64,000 nucleotides of DNA, taken from positions 4,092,001 to 4,156,000 of the forward strand of contig OX485803.1 of assembly GCA_950295325.1 (NCBI GenBank), read 5' to 3'. The first letter of the stretch is position 1; the number at the start of each line of letters is the position of its first letter. Origin of the DNA: Polytrichum commune (Eukaryota; Streptophyta; Polytrichopsida; Polytrichales; Polytrichaceae). The notes under the pieces are model-generated. The model saw nothing but the letters and a program-made list of their open reading frames with translations. It was not told the origin of the DNA and did no database searches. The translations under genes were made by a program, and so were the position numbers. Below are positions 11,580 through 23,138 of the stretch, piece after piece.

Positions 11580-12665
11580 GGGTGCATGTGACTAACTTAA
11601 CAGGTGCACAAAAGTACACGGTAGAGGAGTCTGTAGGTGTAGGGTTTAAGGTTTAGGTTTAGGGTGTACGCTGTGCTTATGGAATTGGTGATGGGGGTTT
11701 CTTTCTCACAGGTTTGGTCTTCCAGATTGGAGTTCAGTGCTTTCGAGGAGTTGAGTTTCTGGGCACACGCACACACACATACAGACATAACATACTAATT
11801 TAGTTGTGAGAGAATAAGAGGCAAAACTTGAATTTGCAAATGTGGGTGAATGTGAACAGGTGTAGGGTTTAGGGTGTACGCTGTGCTAATGGAATTGGTG
11901 ATGTTTTATTTCTTTCTCATGGGTTTGGTGTTCAATTTGAAGTTCATTGCTTTCGGGGAATTTTGAGTTTCTGGGCACACGCACACACACACACATACGG
12001 ACAAAACATACTTAGTTAGTAGTGAAGGAAAAGGAGGGAAAACTTGGTTTTGCAAATTGTGGATGAATGTGAACAGGTGCACAAAAGTACGCAGAGGAGG
12101 AGTCTGTAGGTGCAGGGTTTAGGGTGTACGTTGTGATGATTATGAATGAAACTGGTGATGAACGTTTCTTTCTGATGGGTTTGGATGGTGTTCCAGATTA
12201 AATTCATTACTTTTGGGATTTTTTGGGCACACATATTTGGACATAAGAAGGCCTAATTGTGTAGTAAAACCTAATCTCAAACTCAGCAATCGAATTCGAT
12301 ATTGTAGGTGAAGTGACGAGTATACGGAGAAGAAGCTTGTAAGTCAAGCAGGGGTACTTGGTATTGGTTCTTCTGGGTTGGACTTGGACTTGGGAATTGG
12401 AATCGGAGGTGTTCCTGGGCATCCGGTTAGTTTTGTATTCCAAATTGGAGCGGGGTTATGAGTTTTTGGGCACACACATTCGGACATAACAAGGCCTCAC
12501 TCTGTAGTAAAACCTGGTGTTCAACTAAACACTCGAATTTGATATTGTAGGTGAAGTGAAGAGTACACAGAGAAGGAGCCTGTAAGTCAAGCAGGGGTAC
12601 TTAGTGTTGGTCTTCTAGGGTTGGATTTGAAGTTGGGAATTGGAATCGGAGGTGTCTCTGGGCAC
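11580..12665 (+). repeat. Tandem 190-250-bp units with telomere-like motif upstream of UBE3D-like gene
   Basis: Five related units can be followed by the phrase TGGGCAC at about 11,760, 11,971, 12,221, 12,462 and 12,659. Each carries the order GTGCACAAAAGTAC or equivalent, GGAGTCTGTAGGTG or a diverged form, a GGTGTTC/TTCCAGATT block, then GGGCACAC plus ACATA. The first three units include degenerate plant telomere motifs (TAGGGTTTAAGGTTTAGG near 11,640). The last unit runs directly into the start of the gene at 12,689. The array probably overlaps the promoter and 5'-UTR. It is not a true telomere, because the motifs are few and imperfect. Confidence 0.65.
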
Positions 12666-12688
12666 CATTTGGAGTTGGGTTTTGGGTT

Positions 12689-15600
12689 ATGGAGAGGAAG
12701 TGGCGGTATGTGTATGAGGCCCTACAGAATGTGGGGTTCCTGCGTCTTATGGTGTTCGAGGATCGTGAGGATGGTGTGAGGCCGACGCTTGAGTGGTGTT
12801 GGAGTAGCTTTGAGGCATCCGTGGTGCACATGGGGGGATTTCAAGCAGTAATTTGTAGCTGGAGCAATGAGGAAGGAGCATTGCAGAAGTTGCGGGTTCC
12901 CCTCCCTGTCTGTTTGGTAGACCATTCTGTTCCAGTTCGATCCTGGACTCGCGAGGACCATGTGGAGGTCCGGATCGGTCTGTTGTCACTCGACCCCTTC
13001 TTGCATGCGCTACAGCTTTCCCTTGATCAGGAGTCCTTTGGAGTGATGGCACAAGCAAAGGAGGTTTGCAATGATGAGAGTGCAAAACCCTTTTCTTTGA
13101 ACTCAGGTAAATTTGAACACCTGCGTATCTGTGTTCACCTCAAATCTTTTTCGGTCAGCCAATGTTCCATAGGCTCTGAGGCATTATGAGTCAAGATTCG
13201 AATAAAAAACTAGGGTTTATGGTGCAGGGTTTAGGTTGAGTTGCAAACTGTGTGTATGGTTGCAGAGGTGTTATGATTGTGTGCATTACCTAGCACAGTA
13301 CTTCTTCACAACCAGAATAGCATTAGGAATTTTTGTTCCTCAAATTCATTCAAACCATTTGCTGAAAGGATGTGCCGCTGTTGCAAGAGCACAAAAGCTC
13401 ATGCACTTATTCTCATAATTAATTTGTGGCAAATAGGATCAGGTTTTGATACGATTGTAGGATTCTTAGCAATGGGTGATACAGGTGAATCTTGTAGATT
13501 CTAGAAGACTCTTTGAGCTGACTGATCTTCCACTTACATGTTTGAATTTCAGGCAAGCTAGAATTTAGCTCAAGTAATATAAGTCAGGATTTTGTATGCT
13601 TGCAATGTGTGAAGAATTTTGAGTAGTTTGGTCTGTTTTGATCGAGCCACTGACAGATGCCCAAGCCCTTGAGTCAAATGGAGGGGTCATATTCTTCTGC
13701 AGAAATTGCTCGTGTAAGCTCACAAATACACCTTTCAGGTATTGCTAGCAGATAATTCAGTCAGCTTCCCCTATATGCTATGTTACTAAGAATGGGGGTC
13801 TTAGCATCCTAAACACAACTCCATTTCTATTTTCTACAAGAAATAGTATTCATGGGATGCAATTTTTGAGCGTCAAATTAGTTTCATCAGGGAGAAATCC
13901 TCATTTAGGATTTGCTGGTGCACTCAACATCACATGGTGTTTAGTCAAGTTGTTCATTGCAATATCTGCTTCAGCTCTTACCCTTATGGTGATGCATGTA
14001 TGTGCTCCATAAGTGTAATTTTTTCTTATTTTAACATCTTTGCTTGTATGTTCCATTTGTAGGCGCATTTTGGAACTTCCATCTGCAGATTGGCGTGAAG
14101 TAGCTGAGCATTTTTATGGTACCTGTTGCTGTGCATCCTTTGGAGCTCAGGCCGAGTCCCTTGTTGCAAAATTCCAGCAACTGCTCACACCATCTGAAGG
14201 AGTCTGTCTCGTGACCTCTTCCACATGCATTGTGCATGAAGATAACATTGCAGGGAATAGTTCTGGCAAAGTGGAGCCTAATGGTTGTATTGGAATTGAA
14301 ACTGTGGGTATGGCCAATAATGTGGACCAGAACCAGAAACTAGGGGCTCCTTCAAAAATTGGAGAGCATTGTAATGTTGAAGGAGAAAATAACCTCAATA
14401 GCCTTACTTCATTGGTAATGATAAGAGGTGATCATGATCTCAATCATCCTCTGGACACACCAATATCAGCTTTGATAAATGATAGTGATGGAGTGACTGG
14501 CGTAATTGGTAGGGATGCAATTAGTGCCTCCAAGTCGAAACTTTCTGATGGTAACATTGAAGATTTCAAATCCTCTGAGAACAGGGTAAATGGAGTATTG
14601 GGAAGTCCTTCAAGCAAATGTCAATCGGGGAATCTCTTGAGTAGCAATGCTATGTCTTTAGGTAGTCAAGAAGAAGCTGATACCACGTGCATGTCCAGTG
14701 TCTTGACAGAGGGGAAGGGTGACATGGGAGTTTGCCATGACATACATGACGTATGGCATGTTTGTGATAGTACAACATTTCCTCACATAAGTGCAGCCAG
14801 TAGGATTGAAGAAGATGCGGAAGATCCTGATTTGTGCCGTGCGACAAACTGCTGCGTCATGGAAGTTGGCTCTACAGGCTGTTTTGAATCTTCAGAAGCC
14901 CAGAAGCCAGAAGCCCTTGGTAATGGATTCATGACAAACCCAGGATCACAACCAGAAGTTTCAGATTGGGAACCATTTTTCTGCCATGAATGCTTGGACC
15001 TGGTGGGTGCAAAGTATGCTGGCAGCAACAACCATGGGGTGCAGTTCTTTAAGTGTCAGATCTCCACATATGAAACGGTGCTTAGCTCAGCCAATATTTT
15101 CAGGTATGGATATCATTGTTGTGATTGCAACAGACAGAACATTATGTTCCAGCTTTCTGCACAAGTATGCTCCACTTAGAATTTGTCTTTTCTGTTTCAG
15201 TGTCCTTACAGAATTTTTGTATTTTTGCAGGGAGCATGTACCTGAGAGGGTATTTGCCCATGAACTTCAGGTCAATACTGAGGTTACTTCATCGTATCGA
15301 TATGTTGTACGAAGCTTCAAAACAGGAGCAGCCCTTCTACAGCTTGTCCTACTGAACCAAGATGCATTAGTCTGTATAGGCACTTGTCATACAGAGTCTT
15401 CTTCAGACAGTCAGTCAAGAGCTCAATGCATCAGTGGAAAAACTAACCAAGTTCTCGGAAGTAGACTGGATGCTGTGGCGAGGTTTATGTTTCGGGATTG
15501 TCGGAACCTTGACAAGGACCAACTAGGGTAAGAAACAGCTAACTCATTCTCTCATATTTTCCTGTCTATTAACAAGAAGGAAAATCCTCATCATGTTGGT

Positions 15601-15850
15601 GATGAATGCCTAAGAGGGAAGTTGCATCTATGATTATACTCAAGTTTCACATACGTTTTGATCCTTGATATTTCTTTGCATTTTTGACAGATTGATAGAC
15701 AAGTGGGCACAACTTCAAAAAGGAGATGATATATATATGCTGGAAGAGGTAGCTGAAATTTTGATCAATATATTGAAATGCCACCAATTGGCTTATCCAC
15801 CATCTTGTAATTCATTTCAACAATTCAGTGTGTCATTTCTTAGAACTTGA
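12689..15850 (+). CDS. UBE3D-like (HECT_2) E2-binding ubiquitin ligase
   Basis: Proposed exons are 12,689-13,106, 13,657-13,738, 14,063-15,103, 15,231-15,527 and 15,691-15,850. They total 1,998 nt, join in frame across GT-AG introns and encode 665 residues. Human UBE3D (E2C-binding, HECT-like) is the family reference, and the conserved landmarks appear in order: a zinc-type CxxC at residues 154-157 (FFCRNCSC), LPSADW at 172-177, GTCCC at 186-190, a second CxxC at 474-477 (FFCHECLD), and a C-terminal LEEVAEILINILK segment ending in SFQQFSVSFLR. Members bind ubiquitin-conjugating enzymes and act as atypical E3 ligases in cytosol or nucleus. Residues about 200-465 form a long Ser/Asp/Asn-rich linker absent from the shorter animal proteins. 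The start codon follows the tandem promoter array. Family call is strong; exact biochemical role in this plant is inferred. Confidence 0.88.
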
Positions 15851-16426
15851 AATGTCACTGGAACATAAGATTCATCTCTGGTGTTTGAATATACATGATT
15901 ACTTCTTCATGTACCTAGTGTGTGTGCATTTTTCCTTGACAAATATTGTGTAGGGAGCTCTAGTTGTGAGATCTATATGAGCAATTGCATGCTTTGATTA
16001 AATCATAGTTGTACAACTCTGAATGATACTGTATATGAGAAGTAAATTGTTTTCACAACTACTAATTTGTCCACACCACAAAGTTTCCAATGTTACACTC
16101 AATGATCATTGGATGCGGCAACCCATACCCCCCTCATCACTATGCTGTACATTCCCATATGCTGAGAGCTCTACAAAGTCCATGTCTCTTCCTGCAATAC
16201 ATAAAAATGTTTAGTGTGACATAGGGGCAACATAAGAAGCCAACACTCCAATAATTGAGATTGCTGCAGCAAGTTCTATTGCTCAGGATAAAAGTATAAC
16301 CTACATAAGAGAAGACTGCAGGAAGCAAAGGCATACATGCAAAGAAGATTCGCATATGAATTTGATTTAAGTTACTTACAGCTGGAAGACATTAATCCCA
16401 TTGTGCAATACTTAATGTATCTATAA
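15851..16426. other. Convergent 3' region between UBE3D-like and HNH genes
   Basis: Likely 3'-UTRs of the two convergent genes and a short spacer. No further gene is seen. Confidence 0.4.
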
Positions 16427-17717
16427 TCATGGAGGCATATCTATGGCACCTGAAAGTGTGCAGTATGCGCTCCGTTGCATCAACTCAGTCTTGGAAACAT
16501 TGGTGCGGTTGCCTTTTGCACGGTTTGCGGGTGCCTGCACAGACTTGCTCATGAGGCTAAGTGGCAGGAGAACATGATTACCTTGCGAGGAGTAACTTGT
16601 AAGAAGTTCAGAAGTGGAAGACACCAATGAAATCACACATCTCTGAAATTGAACTGCTAGGCTTTGTAGAAAACCCCATCACCTCATGCAAATATCCTAA
16701 CTCCTCAAGCACTTAAAAGCTGCCATGACCCTAAGCTACTTCGAGTACAACTACAACTCTGTCTGAAGTTACTTTCAATTTAATTTGTAATGTCTTGTAT
16801 TAACAATAGGAAGCACGACCACGAGAAATATGTGCAAGTCGGAAAGATAAGTTAAAAATTACCTGCAAAAGTTGGCAATTGTCGAGTGTACTTGGGCCCC
16901 CCTGTCAGACACAAGACGCACAAAACACCAAAAGATTTAAGTAGATGATTGACCAAGACAATGCTTTACAAGCAAATAATTACATGCGTTGACTGAGTTG
17001 GCAATCAAGGGAGTGCAATCAAGGGACGATTCGACATTGAAAGCAAGTGAATTTCTAGAATCATGCATTGGTCAAAGATGTTCTAAACTTTATGTTGTTT
17101 TTTCCAAACCACCGCCACCGTCTCAGGCAGATTGCACAAATTGCGCAACACAAATTGCGCAAGCAAGTCATAACCAAATCACATGACCTAAATCAAGTGC
17201 AGCAACAAGTTGTCGAATAATGCTCCACACACTCCACAGGAATTCGATGTGAATTTCGCAGACCACGCTGGCAGCAAGACTCTCCAGTCACAATTGGGGC
17301 AGTTTTCTGCGACGCTTCAGTGCAATTGCAGCTCAGAATGCTTGCTCCTAGCTAATCTCGACTACAAAGAACTCCATTCATTTCTCGACGACAAATTCGT
17401 GTGTGATGTGATGCCCTCCCTCCGTCCATCATTACCTTAGAGTGAGGGACGATGTGGTCGTAGTCATGGCAAAGACAGCCTTGGCAGCCGACGAGCTTCT
17501 TGAAGACGACATTGCCGAGTGAGTCCCGCCTCCACCGCGCGGGGTCCCGGCCTTTGACGGGCTCCGCTTTGGCCCAGCACGCCTCCTTCACGTCGTACGC
17601 GAACGAGCGCGGTCCGGTCGGCAAGGGATGATCTCGCCACTCGTCGTCGTCGTCCTGCCTGGGCCTGCTGCTTGCCCTCGCCGCCGCCCGCACCGCCTTC
17701 CCAAGGCCGCGCACCAT
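16427..17717 (-). CDS. Plant HNH-domain nuclease-like protein, short C-terminus
   Basis: Minus-strand exons are 17,717-17,436, 16,901-16,863 (39 nt) and 16,534-16,427, all joining in frame with GT-AG introns to give 142 residues. Exon 1 carries CWAKAEPVKGRDPARWRRD, then a CxxCxC cluster and DYDHIVPHSK. The micro-exon gives GGPSTLDNCQLLQ, and exon 3 gives NRAKGNRTNVSKTEL and SAYC. Together these form the HNH-type block of a plant family (DH...SKGG...NCQ...N). The ATG at 17,717 is the first after an in-frame stop. The protein stops soon after the SAYC segment, where I would expect relatives to continue for some tens of residues, so a further exon may be missed or the 3' end truncated. Enzymatic activity is not proven for the family. 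It converges with the UBE3D-like gene. Confidence 0.75.
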
Positions 17718-17825
17718 CGCCTCTGCCTCACTCCGTCACCTCTTCGTTTCGAATTCGACTCCTATGCGACGACAATCTCGTATGTTACCGAAGCCGGGCC
17801 ACATCTGTCTTTCTCCGAGGGAAAA

Positions 17826-18256
17826 TAGATAACCGATCGCTCATCCAAGTGGAGGGCGCTTCCCTTGCTTTTCCCTATCCATGAAGGCAACATTTCATCC
17901 ATAACCTTTACTTTACATTCATGGGCCGACCAGTTATGATCAATAACCAGCTCATCCAAGAAAGAATACATAACCGCTTGCTCATCCAAGTGGATGACGC
18001 TTCCAACAACTCTCCTGCATTTTCTATCTACACATACAACATTTCATCCATAAACTTTACTTTACATTCGTGAGAAGATCGGTTATGATCGATAACCAAC
18101 TCATCTGAGGGTAAATACATAACTGGTTGCTCATCCAAGTGGAGGGAATTCCCAACAACTCTCTTGCATTTTCTATCCATGTGGACAACATTTCATCCAC
18201 AACCTTTGACTTTACATTCATGAGCAAATTGGTTATGATTAATAACCAATACATAG
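17826..18256 (+). repeat. Tandem 142-149-bp repeat, about three units
   Basis: The phrase ATAACCG...TTGCTCATCCAAGTGGA occurs at about 17,828, 17,969 and 18,118, each followed by TTTTCTATC, CAACATTTCATCCA, ACTTTACATTC and GGTTATGAT...ATAACCA. The array lies just upstream of the HNH gene start and could overlap its promoter. Overlapping small ORFs on both strands are by-products of the repeat. Confidence 0.75.
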
Positions 18257-18967
18257 AGGTGGTTGACTCGTTGCGAGTAACTCGTTTGTGTTATCAAAAA
18301 TCTCGTCACACTTTTGCATCCATCGCGGTACAATATTATCCACAGTTCTCAAATTATGTCCATGAACTACTTGGTTGTGACTGATAACCAATTGAAGGAT
18401 GTGGATGGTTTTCTGCTTCCCACAACTTGATATCAATATGATGCTAAAAATACTAAGAATTGTTAAAATTTTATCATCTATATTTGAATTTTAATAAGTT
18501 GTTTATTTATTAGCCACCCTGATTTCTAACCCACACTTCAAATACAATGGATCATGGTATTTTCTACCCATGCTAACTATCAACCCATAATGATGGGGAT
18601 GTTTGGTGTAGCTACATGTGGGAGGATTCGGACGTGGTGAGAGTTTGGATTTGGGGTATGCAAGTGGACATTATGTAGTCACTCTTCTTGGAATTTTCCT
18701 CCTAGGGATGCATGTCATTGAGGAAGGAGTTAATTTTAGGCCACTGTTGATGTTGAGGGCCTTTCATCCCACTTGTTGGTGTAATGTTTTTGATTAGCTG
18801 CCCACCCATTGTAGCTAAATTTAATGCACATGTCAAAGAGAGAATGATTTCTCACATTTAATCACATTTGAGGAGATATAACAATCGCAAAGTAGAAGTT
18901 TCCATGTAGGGGAAAGCTACTGAAAATTTGTGAACTCTAATTTTTTGATGACAATCGAATATTTTCT
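18257..18967. other. Intergenic, no gene seen
   Basis: AT-rich sequence with no supported coding region. Confidence 0.4.
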
Positions 18968-19241
18968 AGAGACCTAGATGCAATTGGTGAGGTTACATAT
19001 TGCACCTCCCTTGGATTTTATGCAAATGTGTGTATGAGCCTCAAGATTGAAGGCGATATAGAACGCTTGCTTAATCGATTCATTTGCAATCTAAGAGTCG
19101 CTTTATATTACATCCAAGGGCCATTACCATGTAATTGTGCGAGATAAAGCATTCAGAGACTCCAAGAGGGAGGCTATTTATGATGATGTCCTTTGCTATG
19201 TTCGACACTACTTGAGGCGGCATCAATCTTCTCTATCATAG
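18968..19241 (+). pseudogene. Unidentified coding remnant
   Basis: One frame reads gene-like from 18,968 (DLDAIGEVTYCTSLGFYANV, then EGDIERLLNRFICNLRVALYY). It stops after CNCAR; a shifted frame continues with VIVRDKAFRDSKREAIYDDV and VRHYLRRHQSSLS to a stop at 19,239-19,241. One frameshift near 19,130 joins them. I do not recognise the family. The context just before a possible retroelement tail suggests a transposable-element protein, but that is only a guess. Confidence 0.35.
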
Positions 19242-19456
19242 GTCGAGTTCTAGGATCATGTGGAACAACCAAACACCTAATTTTGGCTTAGTTGATCATG
19301 ATTAGGTTTTTCGCCCTTCTTGGGGTTTTGTAGTTCCATTGGTTATTCCCAAGAGAGTTTCGCCACTCTTTTCTTCTGGGTTTCGGTGGCCTTGAATGTA
19401 TTTTGGCAATGAAATAAAACTCATTGCATTTGTCTCAAAAGAAAGAAAGAAAAGAC
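19242..19456 (+). mobile_element. Possible LINE-type 3' tail
   Basis: The sequence resembles a non-LTR element 3' end: a T-rich non-coding stretch, an AATAAAA-like motif near 19,408-19,420 and a terminal A-rich AAAAGAAAGAAAGAAAAG tail. No reverse transcriptase or target duplication was found, so this is weak. Confidence 0.25.
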
Positions 19457-19671
19457 TATCACCGCACTTATGATTTCAAAGTTGCACTTCCAAAATAGCA
19501 AATGAAAACCAACTACTTTATTGCTAGACCTTGATGCATTGCGATAGTCTTAAAGCATGCTCACACCAGGGCTAGTCATTGTTCCTTGACAACATAAGGA
19601 ATCCCTCTTAATAGGGAAAGTTCATCTCTTTCCGAAATTTATTGCTACCAATGAAGATTTTTTGTCCTACT

Positions 19672-19705
19672 CCCACTGTCCCCACTGTCCCCACTGTCCC
19701 CACTG
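19672..19705 (+). repeat. Short (CCCCACTGT)n tandem repeat
   Basis: Nearly four perfect 9-bp units next to the 3' side of the asparaginase gene. Confidence 0.8.
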
Positions 19706-20116
19706 GAGTGGATTTAATGTAATGCAATTTCGCCCATTCACTTCACTCCATACAAGACAAAAACTCGTATCAAGGTGCAAACCCTCCCCCACACACACAC
19801 TATGGGCCGGTCGCTGGTCCAAGCGTGGGCATGCTATAAGCGTTCCCATCACCTGCGTTCATCGGTCCCTCGGAGAACATACTGTGGCCTCACTAGACCA
19901 TGGCCTCGGGTGTTACGCTTGCGTTTGCGTCAATACAGAACGGGAAGTATGCCAATCCCTCTCCTATCCCTACCTTACCCAGAGCGTTGCTGAAGGTTTT
20001 GGCTCCGAATTGTGAAGACACACAATAAACTGTGTGGACAAGAGGTAAATTTAGTAATTTTGTTCACTCCCTGTTCACTATACACATGATCCAGACATAC
20101 CTCCATGGCTTCCTCA

Positions 20117-23100
20117 TCAGAGCCAGATGCCAATTTCTGATGTTCCCCCTTCCTTCACGCACGCTCGGAACATGCCTGTGGTGTTGAAAGGCATCACCAC
20201 ATCGCCAGTGGCAGACACAGCCACCAAGCCACCCATGCCTTTGGGCAGACGCTTGACCACCACTTCTTCAGCGGCCTCAGCCAACGATGCGTTCTTGTAC
20301 TCCATGATAGCTGCAACCTCACGTCCCACTGTGGCTTTGATGATGGCTTCGCCCCTTCCGGTTGCCGAGACTGCGCACAAGTGGTTGGCGTAGTTGCCAG
20401 CCCCCACAAGAGGAGTGTCCCCTGTTGACAGAAACACTACAATATTGTTAGGCCGTGTGAGCCCGTGACCATTGAATTCTACAATGGCCTTTGCTGGAAA
20501 ATGGCCAGACCATCCCACTTCACTTTACAGTAGCAGAGCTTGAGGGCGTAAGGGACCAAGGAAAGTTGGATAGGATGAGAAACCTACATGGGTAATGTTC
20601 CATGGTCTATTGGAATTTGCGTCATTCCCATTTTGATGTGGTGGGTCTAACACAAACCGGGAGACCATGGCACTTCAACATCTCACAACCCTTGATTTAT
20701 TATAACTTCTTGTGTAAAAGGGCTCAGATGAATAGGATGGTAATGATATAGATTCGATTGACCCCTGTCTCGCATGTCCTTATACTACACTTGAAGGCTC
20801 CTCACAACGCAAAATTCAATTTCAATTTTCCATAGTGTGGCCTTCAGATGCGTTTACAATTTCATGGTTTCACAATTTACATTATGGCCCTTGGCTATAT
20901 AGTAAAGTGGCCCTCAAGCTCAAGGAACAAATCTCCAAGAACCAGAGTCCTCATTTCTAGAAACGAATGTCAAGCATACTCAAGCTGCAAGTTCCTATTA
21001 GTCCTCACCCCCTCTGAATCTATCTTAAGACATAGAAGCGTTCGCATATTCTCAAATTAAGGCTTAAAATTGCACAATTACCTCTTCCTTGGCTTTTGAT
21101 ACTTGCAGCAAAGTGCCTTTCCATCCCGGTCTTACAGCAAACATTCTTATGATTCTACATTGGATGATCATCAGTATCGTCCATCAACGTTTGCATTACA
21201 ACTTACAAGATGGTTATCTACCTACTCCATTTGGACCAAGCTTGTTCTAAAAAGAAATTTTGAGTGGGTCTTGTGTTAAAGGAACTCCGAGTGTACATCC
21301 TAGCTCAAGGAACACTGAGAAGAAAAATGTTCTTATTTGATATTGATTGCAGTAGAAGCAAGATCGCAAGACTTAAAACCATTTTTCTTCCCAGTGTTCT
21401 CAAGAAACAGGAGACGAGGATTAGTTAATGTCGGTTCGAAAATGGCTTTATGCAAGTTGAAAGCCTAAAAAACATACCTAACTTCCCTAAAAGAAGAATA
21501 CTTTCCAGCCAAGTCTCATTAATTGACTGCAAGAGTCTCACGATGCAAAAGACTACTATATGCTATTGGGGGTGCTATTCATAGTGTTTTCGCCGATTGA
21601 CACTGTAGCGGGAACATCCTCTAGCATACAGAAGAAGGCAGCCGTGTCATGCCAAATCTAGAAAATCGTTTAGAAGTTGAATTGCATCAAATTGCATCAC
21701 AGGAATTGTGGGAGGTACAAGGTTACCTATACGTCCGAGCATTTTGTTCACTAAACCCCCGGTGGAAGTAGCAGCGGCACAATGCCCTTGGTTATCCACG
21801 ACAACGCAGCCTACGGTTTCGAATTCAGGTTTTGGAGCCTGAGTCTTTGATGCCCTTGTTTCATGGAGTTCTTGTGCTGGCTCATCTGAGCTTAGAGCTG
21901 CCAGGTTTTTTGTAGAATGTTGAGTATAGTCTAACTGCAAAATTCACCATAAAGTTCGTCAGCTGTTGTCTCTGGACCAGAAGTCTCCAGATTGCTGCAC
22001 ACAACTGGAGGTTCCATTATAGCTCATACGTGAAGGTAAGGAAAATAAGATTCAGCATCTTGAGACTCTTCCTTAACTAGTCCTATTCTCCTGTTTATGA
22101 AGCATTATATAAATGATCCTTAATATGTAGAGTGCATCATCACGCAACACATTCCCGTCGGTTAGCTCAAAACATTCCAGCCAAGGTGTATGAAACCCCA
22201 AAGTACCTGGACCATGTTCTTCTCATGAGCCCGTGCAAGACGCTCTTGATTTTCTTTCGTTATAAAGTAGCCAGGCTCTTTGGTTTGAACACCCTGCCAC
22301 AACATCCACCCAAACAACTTTATTGAGTGTCAGACGAGACTTTGCTTCCTTGATACGGAACCGAGTTTGTTTATGTATGTTAGTAGCTATGGCGGAGAAG
22401 CTCCCCAACCTGCTGCCTCGCGAATTCTTCTGCCCCTTCGAATGCAAGGTAAATGTGCGGTGTCTTCTCCATGATCAGGCGTGCAAGACTTATGGGATGG
22501 AGCACAGTGGAAAGACCCGAAACGGCACCGCAACTCATCGTGGCCCCATCCATTATACATGCCTCCATCTCCACGGTTCCATTGGTCGTCAACACTGAAC
22601 CTCGCCCGGCATTGAAGACTGGATTGGCCTCCAGTTCTTTCACCTGCGCCCATACCGAGATAAAGTTTTCAAGGATCTTGCAAGAAGAAACACAAGCGAA
22701 TAGATGGCAATAGATGACGGAACTGGATGTGTTTAGATGCCATGGCCTTCAGAGACACGATTCTCTCCTAAAGTTGTAATGGTCATCTTGAGAGACGCGC
22801 AGAAGATATAGTCCTTTACTGGCATCGGACACACGCCGCAAGAAACATGCATGTGTGACCGTTACCTAAATGAAGTAACCTAACCTGCCGCGGAAAATGA
22901 GGACCTGGGGTTGTACAAGAATTGTTTCCTGAACCTGTATCCCGAATGTAAACTATGCCAAGAAACATTAACTGACCACAAGCTCCGCGACGTCGAGGGC
23001 ATTCTGCTGCGATTGCAAAGCGGATACTCCCAGCTCAAGGCATTGGTGCAAGCAGGCCAACGCTGCATCTTTCCTCGCCGTTGGCAAGTCCTTGGATATG

Positions 23101-23138
23101 TCGCCCGCACCCCCATGCAAAGCAATCGCCCAGCCCAT
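20117..23138 (-). CDS. Plant-type L-asparaginase / isoaspartyl peptidase (Ntn hydrolase)
   Basis: Minus-strand exons 23,138-22,977, 22,643-22,410, 22,293-22,207, 21,934-21,727 and 20,421-20,117 total 996 nt and encode 331 residues, close to the family's usual size. The enzyme is made as a precursor that cleaves itself before a catalytic threonine and hydrolyses asparagine or isoaspartyl peptides. Landmarks are the N-terminal [32 protein letters not shown], the nucleophile region [10 protein letters not shown] (Thr201), [20 protein letters not shown]-like [10 protein letters not shown] and [11 protein letters not shown]. The residue before Thr201 is Glu, not the Gly of K+-independent plant enzymes; from memory, K+-dependent plant enzymes have ETVG there. 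The C-terminal part looks more like the K+-independent type. The start at 23,138 gives the expected [10 protein letters not shown]; an upstream in-frame Met exists. Intron 1 uses GTCAGT as donor. Confidence 0.9.
20530..20918. repeat. Repeat inserted in the asparaginase last intron
   Basis: GAGCTTGAGGGC at about 20,536-20,547 is an inverted match to GCCCTCAAGCTC near 20,906-20,917, suggesting a TIR-bounded insert of about 0.39 kb. Part of it (20,590-20,706) is an inverted match to 8,278-8,412 inside the 906-bp TIR element. It lies wholly within the 1.3-kb intron between exons 4 and 5, so the coding sequence is not affected. Confidence 0.45.

Noticed and set aside
11600-12660. True telomere or subtelomere
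   Set aside because: The TTTAGGG-like motifs are few, imperfect and embedded in longer units, with genes on the far side.
12722-13085. Minus-strand ORFs opposite UBE3D exon 1
   Set aside because: They are shadows of the plus-strand exon, which has strong family and splice support.
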